Positions 35,633-44,454 of a stretch of DNA of 64,000 nt are shown piece by piece. Under the pieces are notes generated by a model. The model ran no database searches. It had not been told where the DNA came from and was given only the letters and a program-made list of their open reading frames with translations. The position numbers and the translations under genes were made by a program. How positions within the stretch are numbered: the first letter of the stretch is position 1; the number at the start of each line of letters is the position of its first letter. This stretch comes from Polaromonas sp. (GTDB lineage Bacteria; Pseudomonadota; Gammaproteobacteria; Burkholderiales; Burkholderiaceae_C). The stretch is from NCBI RefSeq assembly GCF_029945685.1, contig NZ_JAQSDA010000003.1, positions 62,001-126,000 on the forward strand. Direction: 5' to 3'.

Positions 35633-35675
35633 AACGAAGGATTGTTTCCGGGGTGATTACCACAGAGGTGAGGTC

Positions 35676-36650
35676 ATGACCCCGCCCGCGTTTCACGAAG
35701 GCGAACGTGCGGTGCAGGCGCGAGTGGGCGTGCAGGAGCGCCTGGCGCAGATCGGCCCGCAGGTGATCCGCCACTTCATGCCGGACCAGCATCGGGATTT
35801 TTTTGAACAACTGCCATGGGTCATCGTCGGGACCCTGGACGCCGACGCCCAGCCCTGGGCCTCGGTGCTGGTGCAGGCACCGGGATTTATCCGTTCCCCG
35901 GATCCGCAGCATCTGGTTCTCCAGGCGCAGCCGCTGGCGGGTGATCCGCTGGCAGCCAACCTGGCGGAAGGTGCGCCCATCGGCCTGCTCGGCATCACGC
36001 CGCATACGCGCCGGCGCAATCGCATGAACGGCGTGTTGCACGGGGTGGGTGCTGCGGGGTTCACGGTGGAGGTCAGCCAGAGTTTCGGCAACTGCCCCAA
36101 ATACATTCAGGCGCGCGAGCCGGTGCATCCGGGCGACCGAAGTGGTGCCGCGCCAGTGGTGCACGAGCTGTTGCAACTCAACGCTTCGGCGCGCCGGATC
36201 ATCGCCGGCGCCGACACTTTTTTTATCGCCACGGCCTACGCCGGCGACAGCGTGCAGGCAGGCCGCGCCGGGGGCGTGGACGTGTCGCACCGCGGCGGCA
36301 AGCCCGGCTTTGTACGTCTGGACGGGGACGACGTGTTGACGGTGCCGGACTTCGCCGGCAACTACTTTTTCAACACGCTGGGCAACCTGGTGGTGAATCC
36401 GCGCGCCGGCCTGCTGTTCATTGATTTCGCCAGTGGCGACCTGCTGTACCTGGCGGTCACGGCCGACATCATCTGGGACGGCCCTGAGTTGGCATCCTTT
36501 GCCGGTGCTCAGCGATTGATGCGTTTCAGGGTGCAATCGATGCGCCTGGTGGAGTCCTCTTTGCCCCTGCGCTGGGGCGAGGCGGGGCTGTCGCCGGCGC
36601 TCCAAGGTACCGGCGCCTGGACCCAGGAGCCTGTTCCAGGCCCTGGCTGA
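35676..36650 (+). CDS. Pyridoxamine 5'-phosphate oxidase family protein
   Basis: This 324-residue member of the large pyridoxamine oxidase-like group is found beside GST genes. Segments are MPDQHRDFFEQLPWVIVGTLDADAQPWASVL, GITPHTRRRNRMNGVL, FGNCPKYIQAR, GADTFFIATAYA, and GGVDVSHRGGKPGFVRLDGDDVLTVPDFAGNYFFNTLGNLVVNPRAGLLFIDF in outline. Two split barrels appear fused. FMN-type redox chemistry is inferred. The ATG with GAGGTGAGG ahead is preferred to one upstream that overlaps the GST gene. Confidence 0.83.
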   Translation: MTPPAFHEGERAVQARVGVQERLAQIGPQVIRHFMPDQHRDFFEQLPWVIVGTLDADAQPWASVLVQAPGFIRSPDPQHLVLQAQPLAGDPLAANLAEGAPIGLLGITPHTRRRNRMNGVLHGVGAAGFTVEVSQSFGNCPKYIQAREPVHPGDRSGAAPVVHELLQLNASARRIIAGADTFFIATAYAGDSVQAGRAGGVDVSHRGGKPGFVRLDGDDVLTVPDFAGNYFFNTLGNLVVNPRAGLLFIDFASGDLLYLAVTADIIWDGPELASFAGAQRLMRFRVQSMRLVESSLPLRWGEAGLSPALQGTGAWTQEPVPGPG

Positions 36651-36656
36651 ATCGCC

Positions 36657-37580
36657 TCAGCCGATGGCTTCCTGTGCGAGTTCGCGCTCCAGCCAGGCGC
36701 GGAATTTTTGCACCGCCGGCCGTTCCCCGCCATGGGCTGACGTGACGATGTGGTAGCCCAAGCCCGCCACCGTCTGGCCGGGCAGGACCACCTTCAATTG
36801 GCCGCTGCCCAGCAGCGGCAGCACCAGCGGTGTGCGCCCGATGGCGACCCCGGCGCCCTGCACGGCAGCGGTCAGCACATGCTCGTACTGTGAAAAATAC
36901 AGGCAAGGCTGTCGGGCCGACGGCGGCAGGCCAAGGCGCTCGTACCAGGCTGTCCAGGACATCCAGGAAAAACGCATGGCCGGGTCGTGGTACACCAGCA
37001 ACGGGCTATCCAGGATGTCGGCGGCCGAGTGGATACGCGCCGCGACGGCGGGCGCCGCGACCAGCAGGGCTTGTTCCTGGAGCAAGGGTGGCGGGCCTTC
37101 GCCGGCCGGAACTACAGGCCTGAGCCGCACGGCCAGGTCCATGCCTTCGCGCTCCAGGTTCACCCGGGCTTCCGAGGCGGCGACACGCACGTCAATGGCA
37201 GGTTCGAGCCGCTGGAACTTCGCAAGTTTGGGCGCCAGCCACAGCGCGGCAAATGAAGGTGTGGTCGTGACCGCTACCGACGCCCGGTCGACCGCCAGCA
37301 GGCGGTCCACGGCCGCGGCCAGTTGCGCCAGCGCCGCGCGGGCCGCCTCATAAAGCTCGCGGCCCTGCGGCGTCAGGCTCAAACCCTTGCCGCCGCGCAA
37401 AAAGAGCGCTGTGCCCAGCGCGTCTTCCAGGATTTTGATCTGCTTGCTGACCGCCGACTGCGTGATGCACAGCTCCTCGGCCGCCGCCGTAAAGCTCAGG
37501 TGCCGTGCCGCCGATTCAAAGCCGCGTATCGCGTCCAGCGACATGGCACGCAGTGCATGGGAAGAAGAAGGGCTCAGCAT
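36657..37580 (-). CDS. LysR-family regulator, GcvA-like
   Basis: This 307-residue regulator has the HTH region LDAIRGFESAARHLSFTAAAEELCITQSAVSKQIKILEDALGTALF in outline, which carries the ITQSAVS recognition helix typical of the GcvA branch, and an effector domain (VAVTTTPSFAALWLAPKLAKF onward). The ATG chosen gives normal length. It is divergent from a DUF2917 gene with 95 nt between, a pairing commonly seen in Comamonadaceae; control of that small gene and its downstream partner is likely. Confidence 0.88.
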   Translation of the reverse strand: MLSPSSSHALRAMSLDAIRGFESAARHLSFTAAAEELCITQSAVSKQIKILEDALGTALFLRGGKGLSLTPQGRELYEAARAALAQLAAAVDRLLAVDRASVAVTTTPSFAALWLAPKLAKFQRLEPAIDVRVAASEARVNLEREGMDLAVRLRPVVPAGEGPPPLLQEQALLVAAPAVAARIHSAADILDSPLLVYHDPAMRFSWMSWTAWYERLGLPPSARQPCLYFSQYEHVLTAAVQGAGVAIGRTPLVLPLLGSGQLKVVLPGQTVAGLGYHIVTSAHGGERPAVQKFRAWLERELAQEAIG

Positions 37581-37675
37581 GGCATGAATGGCAGGAATAC
37601 CCCGGATGACAAACCTTCCGGCCACGCGGGCCGGGACGAGGGAAGAATCAAACCACACTTTCCAAGGAGACTGCC

Positions 37676-37951
37676 ATGTTTGTTGCCCAACCCCCGTTGA
37701 CGCTCGGGTCCATCCCGAAACCCCTGCGCCTGCGCCGCGGCCAGATCCTGACCTGCACCGGGGGTTGCCTCTGGATCACCAGTGATGCGCTGGCCGGGCG
37801 CCGGGACAGCGACGTCGTGCTCGAAAGCGGCGAGTCCTTTGTCACGCCGCAGGCCGCGACCTACTTTGTGGGCGCCCCGCGCGGCTGGGGCGTCCTGTCA
37901 TTTTTATCCCAGCCCACCCCTGCCCGAAACCTGCTGGAAACAACATGCTGA
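37676..37951 (+). CDS. DUF2917 family small protein
   Basis: This 91-residue DUF2917 protein is predicted to be a single beta-rich cupin-like domain: LRLRRGQILTCTGGCLWITSDALAGRRDSDVVLESGESFVTP in outline, then FVGAPRGWGVLSF. Function is unknown. AAGGAG precedes the ATG. The 3' end overlaps the enoyl-CoA hydratase start by 7 nt, so the two are cotranscribed. The divergent LysR gene is its likely regulator. Confidence 0.82.
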   Translation: MFVAQPPLTLGSIPKPLRLRRGQILTCTGGCLWITSDALAGRRDSDVVLESGESFVTPQAATYFVGAPRGWGVLSFLSQPTPARNLLETTC

Positions 37952-38730
37952 TAGAAACCGGACGCCATGGCCAACAGGTGGTGCTCACCCTCAACCGCCC
38001 CGACAAACTCAATGCGCTGAATTATGAACTGATCGATGAACTCATGGACAGGCTCAACGCACTGGAGCGCGACGACAGCGTGCGCTGCCTGGTGCTGACA
38101 GGGCAGGGCGATAAAGCCTTCAGTGCAGGTGCCGACATCGCGGGCTTTGCGCCCGACATGGCCGCATCGCCCGAGGCGGCCTGGCGCAACTTCGTCACGC
38201 GTGGGCAGGCCTTGACGCGACGCCTCGAGAACTACCCCAAGCCCGTCATCGCGGCCGTCAACGGCATCGCCTTCGGCGGCGGTTGCGAAATCATGGAGGC
38301 CTGCAGCCTGGCGATCGCGGCGGAACATGCGCGCTTTGCCAAACCCGAAATCCGGCTCGGTTTTCCGCCCCCCTTTGGCGGCACGCAGCGCCTGCCCCGC
38401 CACATCGGCCGCAAGCGCGCCAACGAGATGATCCTGACCGGCGACGCCATCAGCGCCGAGGAAGCCCTGTTGCTCGGCCTGGTCAACCATGTGGTGCCTG
38501 CCCATGAACTGCTGCCGGCCTGCCTGCAGATGGCCGATCGCATCGCCGAAAACCCCGCCGTGGCCGTGACGGCCTCGCTGCGCGCCGTGACGCGCGGGCT
38601 CAATGTGTCCATCGACGAGGGCCTGGCCATCGAGGCAGCGCAGTTCATGATTGCGGTGGCTTCGCAGGATGCGCGGGAGGGCACGGCGGCTTTTGTTGAA
38701 AAGCGCCGGCCGGTGTTCTGTCATCACTGA
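37945..38730 (+). CDS. Enoyl-CoA hydratase / crotonase family protein
   Basis: This 261-residue crotonase-fold enzyme probably hydrates 2-enoyl-CoA in fatty acid or branched acid degradation. The oxyanion-hole loops are KAFSAGADIAGFA and IAFGGGCEIMEACSLAIA; the two catalytic glutamates appear in GGGCEIM and FAKPEIRLGFP. The usual PGxGG is replaced by PPFGGTQRLPR, a minor variant. It overlaps the DUF2917 gene. Isomerase or related activities remain possible. Confidence 0.88.
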   Translation: MLIETGRHGQQVVLTLNRPDKLNALNYELIDELMDRLNALERDDSVRCLVLTGQGDKAFSAGADIAGFAPDMAASPEAAWRNFVTRGQALTRRLENYPKPVIAAVNGIAFGGGCEIMEACSLAIAAEHARFAKPEIRLGFPPPFGGTQRLPRHIGRKRANEMILTGDAISAEEALLLGLVNHVVPAHELLPACLQMADRIAENPAVAVTASLRAVTRGLNVSIDEGLAIEAAQFMIAVASQDAREGTAAFVEKRRPVFCHH

Positions 38731-38784
38731 AGCGATGTTTAAAGGCACACAGCCAGAGGTCGGGGGTGAATTCGCTGGGTCGCC

Positions 38785-39621
38785 CTATCCCAAGGCTGTG
38801 GCCCGGGTGCGGTCATAGTAGCGCGTCAACTCGATGCTGGCCACACAGACGGCCAGCCAGGCCGTGCCGGAGGCAAACCCGGCCAGCACATCGGTGGCGA
38901 AATGCACCTGGAGAAAAACCCGGCTGCAACCGACCGAAAATGCGAGGGCCGTGGCCAGCAGTACCAGCGGCAGACTCGCGTGCCGTGCCGTGGCCGGCGG
39001 CAGGCTGCGCAGCAGCACATAGGCCAGCATGCCGTAAAACACCACTGCGCCAGAGCTGTGCCCGCTCGGGAAACTCCAGCCACCGGCCTGCACCAGGGCA
39101 CTGTCGTGCATGGGCCGGGTTCGTTCAAACAGCGCCTTGAGCGTGGTGTTGAGCAAGGCGTTGCCGCTGATGGCCAGTACCCAGCCCAGGGCCAGCCAGC
39201 GCCGGCCGCGCAGCAGCAGCACCAGCGCCACGGCGAAGCCCAGCACACTCAGGCTCGCCGTGTCGCCGAGCCGCGTGACCCAGGCGAAGACCTGTAAGGC
39301 CGCCGCTGGGGTGCTGTCGCGCACGGCGTCTGAAAACAGCTGGTCCAGCTCCCCCACGCGTTTGCCGTCCCCCAGTTCCTCGGCAATTTCCGCAAAAACC
39401 GCCGCTGCACCCACCAGGACCGCAAACCCCGCGACAAGGCGGATCGAGAGATACCTGCCTGCAGGCAGTGCGCTCGTTTCGGCGCTAATGGCGTAGCGCT
39501 GCGCCAGCCACCACAGCGCTGTAGCGATTGGCAGCAGCAGCACCAGCAGTGCCAGGAAGAGCAACAAACCATGGCTGCCGAGTGTGAACACGGCTACGGC
39601 GGAAAAATCATCAGAAGACAT
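38785..39621 (-). CDS. PAP2-family membrane phosphatase
   Basis: This 278-residue, six-helix membrane protein has the three PAP2 phosphatase signatures: KALFERTRP, FPSGHSSGA and SRVFLQVHFATDV. The active site would face the periplasm. Likely substrates are undecaprenyl pyrophosphate, phosphatidic acid or related lipid phosphates; sequence does not decide. The ATG is chosen over a TTG four codons upstream. It ends against the convergent enoyl-CoA hydratase gene. Confidence 0.9.
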   Translation of the reverse strand: MSSDDFSAVAVFTLGSHGLLLFLALLVLLLPIATALWWLAQRYAISAETSALPAGRYLSIRLVAGFAVLVGAAAVFAEIAEELGDGKRVGELDQLFSDAVRDSTPAAALQVFAWVTRLGDTASLSVLGFAVALVLLLRGRRWLALGWVLAISGNALLNTTLKALFERTRPMHDSALVQAGGWSFPSGHSSGAVVFYGMLAYVLLRSLPPATARHASLPLVLLATALAFSVGCSRVFLQVHFATDVLAGFASGTAWLAVCVASIELTRYYDRTRATALG

Positions 39622-39730
39622 GGTGTGGATCAAAGCGAAGGAAAGCTCGGAAAATGCGTTCCCACAAGCTTACGCTGTGCGGGCCGTCTGCGGCCCCTGT
39701 CGGTGCTATCGGTGCTGGCTGGCCCCGAAA

Positions 39731-39790
39731 TGCTATCAATACAGTAGCTAATGGCGCACATTGGGTAAGGGCTGAAGCCTGTTTTCATTC
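39731..39790 (-). repeat. Short dispersed repeat, copy 3
   Basis: Read on the minus strand: GAAAACAGGCTTCAGCCCTT, a GCGCC segment, then TTAGCTACTGTATTGATAGC. The end can form the GCTA...TAGC hairpin. It lies between the divergent PAP2 and dbpA genes and upstream of the dbpA start by about 100 nt. Confidence 0.65.
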
Positions 39791-39889
39791 ATGTCCTGGT
39801 CGCCTGGGGCGAAGGCCCCGCCTGCGCCTGCGAGGGGCTCTCAAGGTGCGCCGGGGGGCTGGAAAAGCCCCAGCGCCGATAATCAGGGG

Positions 39890-41329
39890 ATGACTTCTTC
39901 CCCTTCGACTTCCAGCGCAGCGAGCACCGACTTCAGCACGCTGCCGCTGAACCCTGCGATGCAGGCCAATCTGAAAACCCTGGGTTACCTGGCCATGACA
40001 CCGATCCAGGCGGCCAGCCTGCCGCTGGCGCTGGCCGGCAAGGACCTGATTGCGCAGGCCAAAACCGGCAGCGGCAAGACCGCCGCCTTCGCGATCCCCC
40101 TTCTGGCCAACCTCAATGCGCGGCGTTTTGCGGTGCAGGCCATGGTGCTGTGTCCGACTCGCGAGCTGGCCGACCAGGTCGCCACCGAAATCCGCCGCCT
40201 CGCGCGCGCCGAGGAAAACGTCAAGGTGGTGGTGCTCTGCGGCGGTGTGCCGCTGCGCAACCAGACCGCGAGCCTGGAAAACGGCGCCCACATCGTGGTC
40301 GGCACGCCGGGCCGCATCATGGACCACCTGGCGCGCGGCCACCTGACCCTGGAAGCCATGAACACGCTGGTGCTCGACGAAGCCGACCGTATGCTGGACA
40401 TGGGCTTTTTCGAGGACATCGTGACGGTTGCCAAACAGTGCCCGAAAGAGCGCCAGACTCTGCTGTTCTCGGCCACCTACCCGGAAGGCATCGCGAAAAT
40501 CAGCCAGCAGTTCATGAAGACGCCGCACACCATCACGGTCCAGGCGCAGCATGAAAAAACCAAGATCCAGCAGCGTTGGTACCAGGTGCCCGACAGCGAC
40601 CACGACGAAGCCCGCCTGGGCGCCGTCGCGCAGGTGCTGCGTCACTTCCGACCGGCCAGCACGCTGGCGTTTTGCAACACCAAGTCCCAGTGCCGCGCAT
40701 TGGTGGCCTATCTGAAAGACCAGGGCTTCAGCGCGCTGGCCTTGTTTGGCGAGCTCGAGCAGCGCGAGCGCGATCAGGTGCTGGTGCAGTTTTCCAACCG
40801 CAGCTGTTCGGTGCTGGTGGCCACCGATGTGGCGGCGCGCGGCCTGGACATCTCCCAGCTCGAAATGGTCATCAATGTCGACGTCACGCCGGACGCCGAA
40901 GTGCACATCCACCGCATTGGCCGCACCGGCCGCGCTGATGAAGAGGGCTGGGCCATCAGCCTGGCGAGCATGGACGAGATGGGTTACGTCGGGAAAATCG
41001 AGGTGCTGCAAAAAGCAGAGTCCGAGTGGCACAAACTCAGCGAACTGCTGCCCGCCAGCAACGAGCCTCTGCTGCCGCCCATGGTGACGCTGCAGATCGT
41101 CGGCGGCCGCAAGGAAAAAATCCGCGCCGGCGACGTGCTGGGCGCACTGACCGGCGATGCCGGCCATGTGCCGCCGTTCATGCGCGAGCAGGTCGGCAAG
41201 ATCAACGTCAATGAGTTCTCCACCTATGTCGCTGTGGACCGCGCGATTGCCAGCCAGGCGCAGCAAAAGCTGGCCAACGGCGGCGTCAAGGGCAAAAGTG
41301 TCAAGGTGCGTTTCATGGACGAGGCCTGA
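39890..41329 (+). CDS. dbpA: ATP-dependent RNA helicase DbpA
   Basis: This 479-residue DEAD-box helicase acts in 50S ribosome assembly. Core motifs are Q-motif PIQAASLPLALAG, AKTGSGKT, PTRELA, VGTPGR, LDEADRML, FSATYP, CNTKSQCRALV, ATDVAARGLD and HRIGRTGR. The C-terminal DbpA RNA-binding domain (VTLQIVGGRKEKIRAGDVLGALTGDAG onward, ending KVRFMD) recognises 23S rRNA hairpin 92 and separates it from other helicases. The ATG shares bases with an AGGGG ribosome site, so initiation may be weak or use a neighbour. Confidence 0.94.
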   Translation: MTSSPSTSSAASTDFSTLPLNPAMQANLKTLGYLAMTPIQAASLPLALAGKDLIAQAKTGSGKTAAFAIPLLANLNARRFAVQAMVLCPTRELADQVATEIRRLARAEENVKVVVLCGGVPLRNQTASLENGAHIVVGTPGRIMDHLARGHLTLEAMNTLVLDEADRMLDMGFFEDIVTVAKQCPKERQTLLFSATYPEGIAKISQQFMKTPHTITVQAQHEKTKIQQRWYQVPDSDHDEARLGAVAQVLRHFRPASTLAFCNTKSQCRALVAYLKDQGFSALALFGELEQRERDQVLVQFSNRSCSVLVATDVAARGLDISQLEMVINVDVTPDAEVHIHRIGRTGRADEEGWAISLASMDEMGYVGKIEVLQKAESEWHKLSELLPASNEPLLPPMVTLQIVGGRKEKIRAGDVLGALTGDAGHVPPFMREQVGKINVNEFSTYVAVDRAIASQAQQKLANGGVKGKSVKVRFMDEA

Positions 41330-41340
41330 GTGGTACCCCT

Positions 41341-42054
41341 GTGAGCGAATGCCGACCCGGGCTGGCGGTGGTGGTGGGCGCCAGCGGTGCCTTGGGCGCG
41401 GCCCTGCAGACGCAACTGCAGCAGCAGGGAGACTACGGACGCGTGCTGGGCCTGGGGCGCGCGGGCGAGATCCGTATCGACTATGCGGATGAGGCCGGCA
41501 TCGCTGCTGCGGCGCAGGCTGTCGCCAGGATCTGTGCCGAGTCCGGGTTGGCGCTGCGCCTGCTGCTGGTCGCGACCGGTTTTCTGCATGGTCCGCAAGG
41601 CCAGCCGGAACGCGGCTGGCGCCACCTTGATGCCGGCTACCTGCAACAGGTCTTCCTGGTCAACACCCTGGGCCCGGCGCTGTTGATCAAACATTTCTTT
41701 CCTCTGCTGCCCCGACAGGGACGCTGCGTGGCCGGCTTTGTCTCGGCCAGGGTCGGCAGCATAGGCGACAACGCGCTGGGTGGCTGGTATGGCTACCGGG
41801 CTTCGAAGGCGGCGCTCAACCAGCTGGTCAAGACTGCGGCCATCGAGTTGACGCGCAGCAACGGGGAAAGCATTTGCGTGGCGCTGCACCCGGGTACGGT
41901 GGATTCGCCACTGAGCCAGCCCTTTGCCAAAACCGGGCTCACGGTGCGCCCGCCGCAGGAAGCTGCCAGTGATCTGCTGGCTGTACTTGCTGGTCTGGCG
42001 CCGACCCATACCGGGGCCCTGCTGGACTACCGCGGACAGCTTCTGCCCTTCTGA
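41341..42054 (+). CDS. SDR family oxidoreductase, C-factor-like
   Basis: This 237-residue short-chain dehydrogenase-like protein has a modified nucleotide loop VVVGASGALGAALQTQL and the YxxxK dyad in GWYGYRASKAALNQLVKTAAIEL. The line LLLVATGFLHGPQGQPE and the C-terminal GALLDYRGQLLPF resemble the CsgA C-factor-like group found in many proteobacteria. It starts with GTG 11 nt after dbpA, so cotranscription is likely. Substrate is unknown. Confidence 0.83.
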   Translation: MSECRPGLAVVVGASGALGAALQTQLQQQGDYGRVLGLGRAGEIRIDYADEAGIAAAAQAVARICAESGLALRLLLVATGFLHGPQGQPERGWRHLDAGYLQQVFLVNTLGPALLIKHFFPLLPRQGRCVAGFVSARVGSIGDNALGGWYGYRASKAALNQLVKTAAIELTRSNGESICVALHPGTVDSPLSQPFAKTGLTVRPPQEAASDLLAVLAGLAPTHTGALLDYRGQLLPF

Positions 42055-42410
42055 GATTTTACGTAAAAAAGGCCTGTATCCCTTATCCGTAATGCGCGGG
42101 TAGCTATAAAAACAGAAGCAAATCGGGTTTCAACCGGACGCTCGCCTAGCGTTTGTTGCGGCACCCGCGTGTGTCTGTAGGTGGCCGCACCGGGTGCGCG
42201 TCAGACCTTGCGCCTTTCGCAGATGCGCCTACATCGCCAGCATCATGGCCGTTCGGCCCCTTGCAGTCCGCTGCCGGCTTTTGCGCGCCACAATCGATGT
42301 AACGCGGCGATGCCAGCGGTCTTCCGTTGTCACGCCACCCCGCCATTTCTCCGCGAACGCAGCCTGTGTGAAGCAGGCGGGGCTGCCGCATCACTTCAGG
42401 AAGACACTGT
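42055..42410. other. Intergenic region with a repeat copy and no gene
   Basis: This 356-nt gap between the SDR and transglutaminase genes holds a short-repeat copy at its left end. The rest shows no protein similarity, no RNA-gene structure and no convincing promoter or terminator beyond an AGGAAG ribosome site shortly before the transglutaminase start. Short open frames here look like chance. Confidence 0.6.
42062..42113 (+). repeat. Short dispersed repeat, copy 4
   Basis: The order CGTAAAAAAGGCCTGTATCC, CTTATCCGTAATGCGCGGG, TAGCTATAAAAA lines up with copy 1 over about 50 nt. The closing half of the terminal hairpin is missing or degraded. Confidence 0.65.
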
Positions 42411-43310
42411 ATGGTCAGGCTTAAATTTTCGATTGAACTGGGTTACCAGGTCGCCGATGCAGGATGCGATTTCATCTTCAACATCCATGCGGCCCACACG
42501 CGCGAGCAGGTGGTGGTCAGCGAGACCCTCGGCATCAGCCAGGTGCTGCAGCCCGAGTTTTATACCGACGCAGTCAGCCGCAATCGTTACCTCAAGTTCA
42601 GGGCCATGCCCGGCCCGCTGAGGGTCAGTTACGACGCGACGGTGGACATACGCCACCATGTGGCGCAACCCGATCAGGTCGCTGAAGTCGGCGTGCTGCA
42701 GCTGCCAGGCGCGGTGCTGCCTTACCTCTACCCCAGCCGCTATTGCCAGTCCGACCGCCTGCACCGGCTGGCCGTCAAGGAGTTTGGCCAGCTTCGCCAG
42801 GGTTACAGCCGGGTCCAGGCCATCCGCGACTGGGTCAACCAGCGCGTGACCTTCACGTCCAACAGCTCCACGGGCAACACCACGGCCATCGACACGCTGA
42901 TCGACGAGGCCGGTGTCTGCCGCGACTTTGCGCACCTGATGATCGCGTTGTGCCGCGCGGTCAACATTCCGGCGCGGTTTGTCAGCGGCATTGATTACGG
43001 CGCCGATCCGGCCCTCGGGCCGACCGATTTTCATGCCTATGTTGAGGTCTATGTCGGCCACCGCTGGTACATGTTCGATCCCTCGGGCACCGCGATTCCG
43101 ATGGGTTTTGTGCGCCTGGCCACCGGACGCGACGCGGCAGATGCCGCGTTTGCAACCATGTTCGGCGGGGTCAGCTCCTCGGCGCCGGTGATCAGCATCG
43201 AGGCCTTGCCCGATGACCAGGGCCAGTTGGTGGTGCCCCAGCATGTCGCGGAGGCCTTGTCGACCGACGCAGCAGCAGGCCCCGGCGCAGACGCAGCCGC
43301 AGACAACTAG
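42411..43310 (+). CDS. Transglutaminase-like cysteine protease family protein
   Basis: This 299-residue protein has an N-terminal bacterial transglutaminase-associated region (LKFSIELGYQVADAGCDFIFNIHAAHTREQVV) and a transglutaminase core with the triad Cys in DEAGVCRDFAHLMIALCRA, His in GPTDFHAYVEVYV and Asp in YMFDPSGTAIPMG. No signal peptide, so probably cytosolic. Similar proteins are often annotated as peptidases; real activity is unknown. The last 30 residues are alanine-rich and likely disordered. It converges on livM. Confidence 0.87.
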   Translation: MVRLKFSIELGYQVADAGCDFIFNIHAAHTREQVVVSETLGISQVLQPEFYTDAVSRNRYLKFRAMPGPLRVSYDATVDIRHHVAQPDQVAEVGVLQLPGAVLPYLYPSRYCQSDRLHRLAVKEFGQLRQGYSRVQAIRDWVNQRVTFTSNSSTGNTTAIDTLIDEAGVCRDFAHLMIALCRAVNIPARFVSGIDYGADPALGPTDFHAYVEVYVGHRWYMFDPSGTAIPMGFVRLATGRDAADAAFATMFGGVSSSAPVISIEALPDDQGQLVVPQHVAEALSTDAAAGPGADAAADN

Positions 43311-43350
43311 GCCAGGGTGACCGGGCGGGTCTGCCGGACACGTGCGCGGC

Positions 43351-44313
43351 TTACGCGTCGGGCGCCGCCGCAGCGCGCCGGCGCCGCTCCAGGTAGGCCT
43401 GCAACTCGCCGACCACACCCTTGCGGAAGGCCAGCACGCAGAGCACAAAAATCACGCCGATGATCACGGTGACCCACGAGCCCACCTTGTCGGCCAGCAT
43501 GTTCTGCAGCGAGATCACGATGCCGGCGCCGAACACCGGGCCGAAGAAGGTGCCTACACCGCCGAGCAGCGTCATCAAAATCACTTCGCCCGACATCGAC
43601 CAGTGCGCGTCGGACAGGGTGGCGAAACCCATCACCAGGGTCTTGAGCGATCCGGCCAGGCCGGCCAGCGCGGCCGACAGTACAAAGGCCAGCAGCTTGT
43701 AACGGTCCACCTGGTAGCCCAGCGAAATCGCGCGCGGCTCGTTTTCACGGATCATCTTGAGCACCTGGCCGAAAGGCGAACGCACGATGCGTGAAATGGC
43801 CAGAAAACAGCCGACAAACACCGCCACCACCAGGTAATACAAGGCAATGTCCGATTCCAGCGAGAACAGGCCGAACAGCGCGCCGCGCGGCACGCCCTGC
43901 AGGCCGTCCTCACCACCGGTAAAAGGTGCCTGCAGGCAGACGAAGTACACCATCTGCGCAATCGCCAGCGTGATCATGGCGAAATAAATGCCCTGGCGCC
44001 GGATAGCGACCAGGCCGACCACCAGGCCGATCAGGCCCGAGGCCACCACACCGGCCAGGAGGCCCAGCTCGGGCGTCCAGCCCTGCGACTTGACGACCCA
44101 GCCAGTGGCATAGGCGGCCGAACCGAAAAATGCTGCGTGGCCGAACGACAGCAGGCCGGTGAAACCCAGCAACAGGTTGAAGGCACAGGCAAAAATGGCG
44201 AAGCACAGCAGCTTCATGACAAACACCGGGTAGAGCCCGAGCATGGGTGCCACCAGCGCCAGGATCAGCAGCGCGATATAGGTGATGCGGATCAATTTTT
44301 TTGCGTTATTCAT
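43351..44313 (-). CDS. livM: Branched-chain amino acid-type ABC permease LivM
   Basis: This 320-residue permease has about nine hydrophobic segments and the LivM hallmarks GFTGLLSFGHAAFFGSAAYATG, GIYFAMITLAIAQMVYF, FTGGEDGLQGVPRG, SPFGQVLKMIRENEPRAISLGYQV and LGGVGTFFGPVFGAGIVI. It is the last gene of livG-livF-livK-livH-livM. Between livH and livM lies a full 87-bp repeat. Substrate could be amino acids, amides or small acids; the binding protein does not settle it. Confidence 0.93.
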   Translation of the reverse strand: MNNAKKLIRITYIALLILALVAPMLGLYPVFVMKLLCFAIFACAFNLLLGFTGLLSFGHAAFFGSAAYATGWVVKSQGWTPELGLLAGVVASGLIGLVVGLVAIRRQGIYFAMITLAIAQMVYFVCLQAPFTGGEDGLQGVPRGALFGLFSLESDIALYYLVVAVFVGCFLAISRIVRSPFGQVLKMIRENEPRAISLGYQVDRYKLLAFVLSAALAGLAGSLKTLVMGFATLSDAHWSMSGEVILMTLLGGVGTFFGPVFGAGIVISLQNMLADKVGSWVTVIIGVIFVLCVLAFRKGVVGELQAYLERRRRAAAAPDA

Positions 44314-44361
44314 TCAAATATCCACCGAGCCGCCAAGGGAGAAAAAGTTGTAGTCCAAGCA

Positions 44362-44448
44362 GGGGCCGCGGAACCGGCTTTGCCGGGCCGCAGGCGCAGC
44401 GCCCCCTCGGGGGGCAGCGCATTACGCGAAGCGAAAAGCGTGGGGGCC
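44362..44448 (+). repeat. 87-bp GC-rich dispersed repeat, copy B
   Basis: Starts GGGGCCGCGGAACCGGCTTT and ends AGCGTGGGGGCC. It lies between livH and livM, beginning 6 nt after the livH stop in the direction of transcription. It contains three short stems (CCGGC/GCCGG, CCCCC/GGGGG and CGCG), so the transcript should be strongly folded. Confidence 0.93.
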
Positions 44449-44454
44449 AACATC

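Noticed and set aside
42146-42394. Small minus-strand open frame in the gap before the transglutaminase gene
   Set aside because: No ribosome site, low-complexity composition and no recognised family.
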